The translations under genes were made by a program, and so were the position numbers. Positions 7,266 through 8,892 of a stretch of 8,892 nucleotides of DNA are shown piece after piece. The DNA is from an uncultured Pseudomonadota bacterium (lineage in GTDB: Bacteria; Pseudomonadota; Gammaproteobacteria; Methylococcales; Methylomonadaceae). The DNA is taken from assembly GCA_903902945.1 (NCBI GenBank), contig CAIUWU010000014.1, forward strand, positions 1-8,892, written 5' to 3'. Every line of letters begins with the position of its first letter. The first letter of the stretch is position 1. Below the pieces are notes generated by a model. The model did not search any database, was not told the DNA's origin, and saw nothing but the letters and a program-made list of their open reading frames with translations.

Positions 7266-7489
7266 GCCGTTGCAAGCAACTGCGCTGGCGCTGCCGGCGC
7301 GGCACCTTAGAGCTGGATCTGATGTTACTCAACTATCTCGAAAACCATTACGCTCAGGCCGATTCTGAGCAGCAACAGGCATTTGAACAATTACTTGAAC
7401 TCGAAGATACCCGATTGATGGCTTATCTGTTGGGAGATCAGTGCAGTGAAAATCAGCACTGGCAGCGGGTGATTGAGAGCATGTGTTAA
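7262..7489 (+). CDS. sdhE: FAD assembly factor SdhE (SdhAF2/YgfY family)
   Basis: This is a small cytosolic helper needed for efficient covalent attachment of FAD to SdhA (and, in enterobacteria, FrdA). The 75 residues fit the family length. The hallmark RGxxE motif is present as CRRGTLELD (11-19), with Arg13, Gly14 and Glu17 as the key residues. It is followed by the helical segments containing NYLENHY and the conserved LLELEDTRLMAYLLGD region (about 44-59), which parallels LLECDDPDLFNWLM in E. coli SdhE. The start overlaps the sdhB stop by four bases (ATGA), and no ribosome-binding site is visible, so translation probably depends on coupling to sdhB. In E. coli this gene lies away from sdh, beside ygfX; here it is the last gene of the complex II operon, directly before the terminator. 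Confidence 0.94.
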   Translation: MSRCKQLRWRCRRGTLELDLMLLNYLENHYAQADSEQQQAFEQLLELEDTRLMAYLLGDQCSENQHWQRVIESMC

Positions 7490-7490
7490 G

Positions 7491-7530
7491 TATAAAAGCC
7501 CAGGCAAACCCGCCCGTCTGGGCTTTTATA
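7491..7530. terminator. Bidirectional Rho-independent terminator
   Basis: A perfect 13-bp inverted repeat (TATAAAAGCCCAG at 7491-7503 and CTGGGCTTTTATA at 7518-7530) encloses a 14-base loop. The core is GC-rich, and each 3' arm ends in a TTTTATA run, so it can act on either strand. It starts one base after the sdhE stop and lies 11 bases beyond the stop of the convergent fadL-type gene. It therefore probably ends both transcripts. Confidence 0.9.
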
Positions 7531-7541
7531 GTCGATCTGGC

Positions 7542-8837
7542 TTAAAAACGTCTCGACCACCCCAGTTGTAATGAAAACTCGGTCATCGATAAATCTATAT
7601 TCTGGCCGGCGTAGAACGGGTTAGGGCCGCTGATGGTTTTTTGCGGTGAATACATGGCGGCAAAACTGATTTCGTCTTTGTCATTTAAGGCATAACTGAA
7701 ACCGCTGGTTAAATGCCATTCCTGTACACCGGGTGCCAGAATATTGAACATGACTTCCGACCCTTCGATCGGTTGCTGGCCATAGCTGACACCGCCGCGC
7801 AAAATCAGCTTGTCACTTTGCTGCCACTGGGCGCCGAATTTATAGATGGTCATATCATTCCAGCCGAAGCCCGGGCCGTGACCGGTGCCCAGGGCTACGC
7901 CTTGCAGCAGCGGTGCTAAAGGGGTCCCCACCGATTTGATTTCACTGTAACGGATATGTTCAATATCAAAGTTAGTCGTCAGTCTTGAGCTGGCATCCCA
8001 CGATAAACCAACATTAAAGCTGTCAGGAATATCAAAACCGCCTTGCTGGGCAAACAGGCCTTTATAGCGATCAAACTGCGACATGTAGATGCGGCTTTTA
8101 TAGGAAGCACCTAAACGCAGACCTTTAATCAACTCTGCCTGCGCACCGATTCTGAAACCGGCACCGAACGAGTAGTCGCGGCCTCGATCACTGACGCTGT
8201 TAGGATCGCTGGAAAAACCAGCAAAACTATTTAAACCACGGGCTTTGAAAGTTTGCGCGGCGAAGATAGGCGCAATACCTAGCGAATAGCGGCCATTATC
8301 GAACGAATGCGCATAAGTACCGACGATAAAGGCCTGGGCCATATCGATACCGGTACGACCGCCATAATAAACACCGCCGGGATAGCCGGGGGCATTGGTA
8401 ACATGTTTCCAGTCGGTGTTCATGCCACCGTTACCGTACATCGCCAGACCTATCGATTGTTGATTGTCAAGTTTATGGCTCCAGCCCAAGGTACCGATCG
8501 GAAAGAAGTTGCTGTCGCTTTCCTGGGTGCCTGATGTTAAGGGCATCTCACCCAGTTTTGGGTAGTGATTACCCTGACTGGCGTTGTATTCACGAAACGG
8601 TGCAAACAATTCCAGTTCGCCGTCAAAACGGTCGCCGACATTGACCAATCCGGCCGGATTGATGGCTGCCGCTGCGATCGCATCTTGCACCAGGGCAGTA
8701 CCGGCACCGGCCATTGCTTTGTTACGAGCGCCGTAACCGTGAGCAAAATAGCCGTTGGTGGCATAGGCAGTTGCTGTTGTCAGTAATAGCGAAGTAATGG
8801 CAGCAGAATGGGCCAGGATTTTTTTGTTAATAGTCAT
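7542..8837 (-). CDS. fadL: FadL/OmpP1/TodX-family outer-membrane transport protein
   Basis: This is a predicted outer-membrane beta-barrel of the FadL superfamily, which moves long-chain fatty acids or other hydrophobic compounds across the outer membrane. The 431-residue protein starts with a signal peptide (MTINKKI, then a hydrophobic core) and likely cleaves after AYA at residue 26. The mature N-terminus, TNGYFAHGYGARNKAMAGAG, is characteristic of the family. It is followed by the conserved INPAGL (59-64), equivalent to the NPA motif in the N-terminal hatch region of FadL. The rest shows alternating amphipathic strands rich in Tyr/Gly/Asp, ending in LQLGWSRRF. The final Phe is the usual signal for barrel assembly. 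The substrate cannot be told: fatty acids or hydrocarbons are both possible. The symbol marks the family, not proven orthology. The ATG at 8837 has no clear ribosome-binding site. The gene is alone on the minus strand and converges on the sdh operon. Confidence 0.92.
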   Translation of the reverse strand: MTINKKILAHSAAITSLLLTTATAYATNGYFAHGYGARNKAMAGAGTALVQDAIAAAAINPAGLVNVGDRFDGELELFAPFREYNASQGNHYPKLGEMPLTSGTQESDSNFFPIGTLGWSHKLDNQQSIGLAMYGNGGMNTDWKHVTNAPGYPGGVYYGGRTGIDMAQAFIVGTYAHSFDNGRYSLGIAPIFAAQTFKARGLNSFAGFSSDPNSVSDRGRDYSFGAGFRIGAQAELIKGLRLGASYKSRIYMSQFDRYKGLFAQQGGFDIPDSFNVGLSWDASSRLTTNFDIEHIRYSEIKSVGTPLAPLLQGVALGTGHGPGFGWNDMTIYKFGAQWQQSDKLILRGGVSYGQQPIEGSEVMFNILAPGVQEWHLTSGFSYALNDKDEISFAAMYSPQKTISGPNPFYAGQNIDLSMTEFSLQLGWSRRF

Positions 8838-8856
8838 GCGTTTCTGATCTGAACTG

Positions 8857-8886
8857 ATTAGATTGATATTGATTCAATAATATCAA
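8857..8886 (-). promoter_or_regulatory. Putative sigma-70 promoter for the fadL-type gene
   Basis: Read on the minus strand, TTGATA (8886-8881) and TCTAAT (8862-8857) each differ from the consensus -35 and -10 boxes by one base and are 18 bases apart. Transcription would start near 8850, giving a short leader of about 13 bases before the ATG at 8837. AT-rich DNA yields such matches by chance, so this remains tentative. Confidence 0.42.
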
Positions 8887-8887
8887 T
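8862..8887. repeat. AT-rich inverted repeat over the fadL promoter (possible operator)
   Basis: ATTGATATT (8862-8870) and AATATCAAT (8879-8887) are exact inverted repeats around an 8-base centre. A second, nested dyad, ATTGA-T-TCAAT, lies at 8868-8878. The element spans the whole -35 to -10 interval of the putative promoter, where a bound repressor could block polymerase. No specific regulator can be named from the sequence. Confidence 0.35.
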
Positions 8888-8892
8888 TAAGG

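Noticed and set aside
1..8892. Mobile elements, CRISPR arrays, tRNA/rRNA genes or a wholly new system
   Set aside because: No repeat-spacer pattern, transposase, RNA gene or unexplained gene cluster was seen. All long frames belong to known families and the gaps are under 70 bases.

Overview
The window (about 50% G+C, densely packed) looks like part of a gammaproteobacterial chromosome. The evidence is a proteobacterial type I secretion adaptor next to a TolC-family channel, an HI0933/YhiN-type flavoprotein, a four-subunit succinate dehydrogenase with SdhE, and a FadL-type outer-membrane protein with a classical signal peptide. The overall flavour resembles type I methanotrophs and related gammaproteobacteria, but that placement is a recollection-based guess, since no rRNA or other lineage marker is present.

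Layout. Positions 1-2457 hold the 3' part of a HlyD-type periplasmic adaptor gene, overlapped by a TolC-family outer-membrane channel gene. These are two of the three parts of a type I secretion system; the ABC ATPase is expected upstream, outside the window. Positions 2524-3702 encode a stand-alone FAD-dependent oxidoreductase of the HI0933/YhiN family. Positions 3767-7489 form a compact respiratory complex II operon in the order sdhAF4-sdhC-sdhD-sdhA-sdhB-sdhE, with three of its junctions overlapping by 1-4 bases. A perfect 13-bp inverted repeat at 7491-7530 closes it and serves as a likely bidirectional terminator. The convergent FadL-type gene (8837 to 7542, minus strand) lies on the other side, with a promoter-like sequence overlapped by an AT-rich dyad at the window's right end.

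How the genes work together. SdhA (covalent FAD) and SdhB (three Fe-S clusters) form the soluble arm, and SdhC/SdhD form the haem- and quinone-binding membrane anchor. Together they oxidise succinate and reduce quinone. The operon also carries two predicted assembly factors. SdhE (SdhAF2 family) helps attach FAD to SdhA. The small first gene is a DUF1674/SdhAF4-like protein, whose mitochondrial counterparts hold flavinylated SdhA until SdhB docks. SdhA, SdhB and this small protein all resemble the alphaproteobacterial/mitochondrial type rather than the E. coli type. This is the most interesting point in an otherwise ordinary housekeeping region. I found no mobile element, CRISPR array, tRNA or rRNA, no clear new system, and no gene-free stretch above 300 bases.
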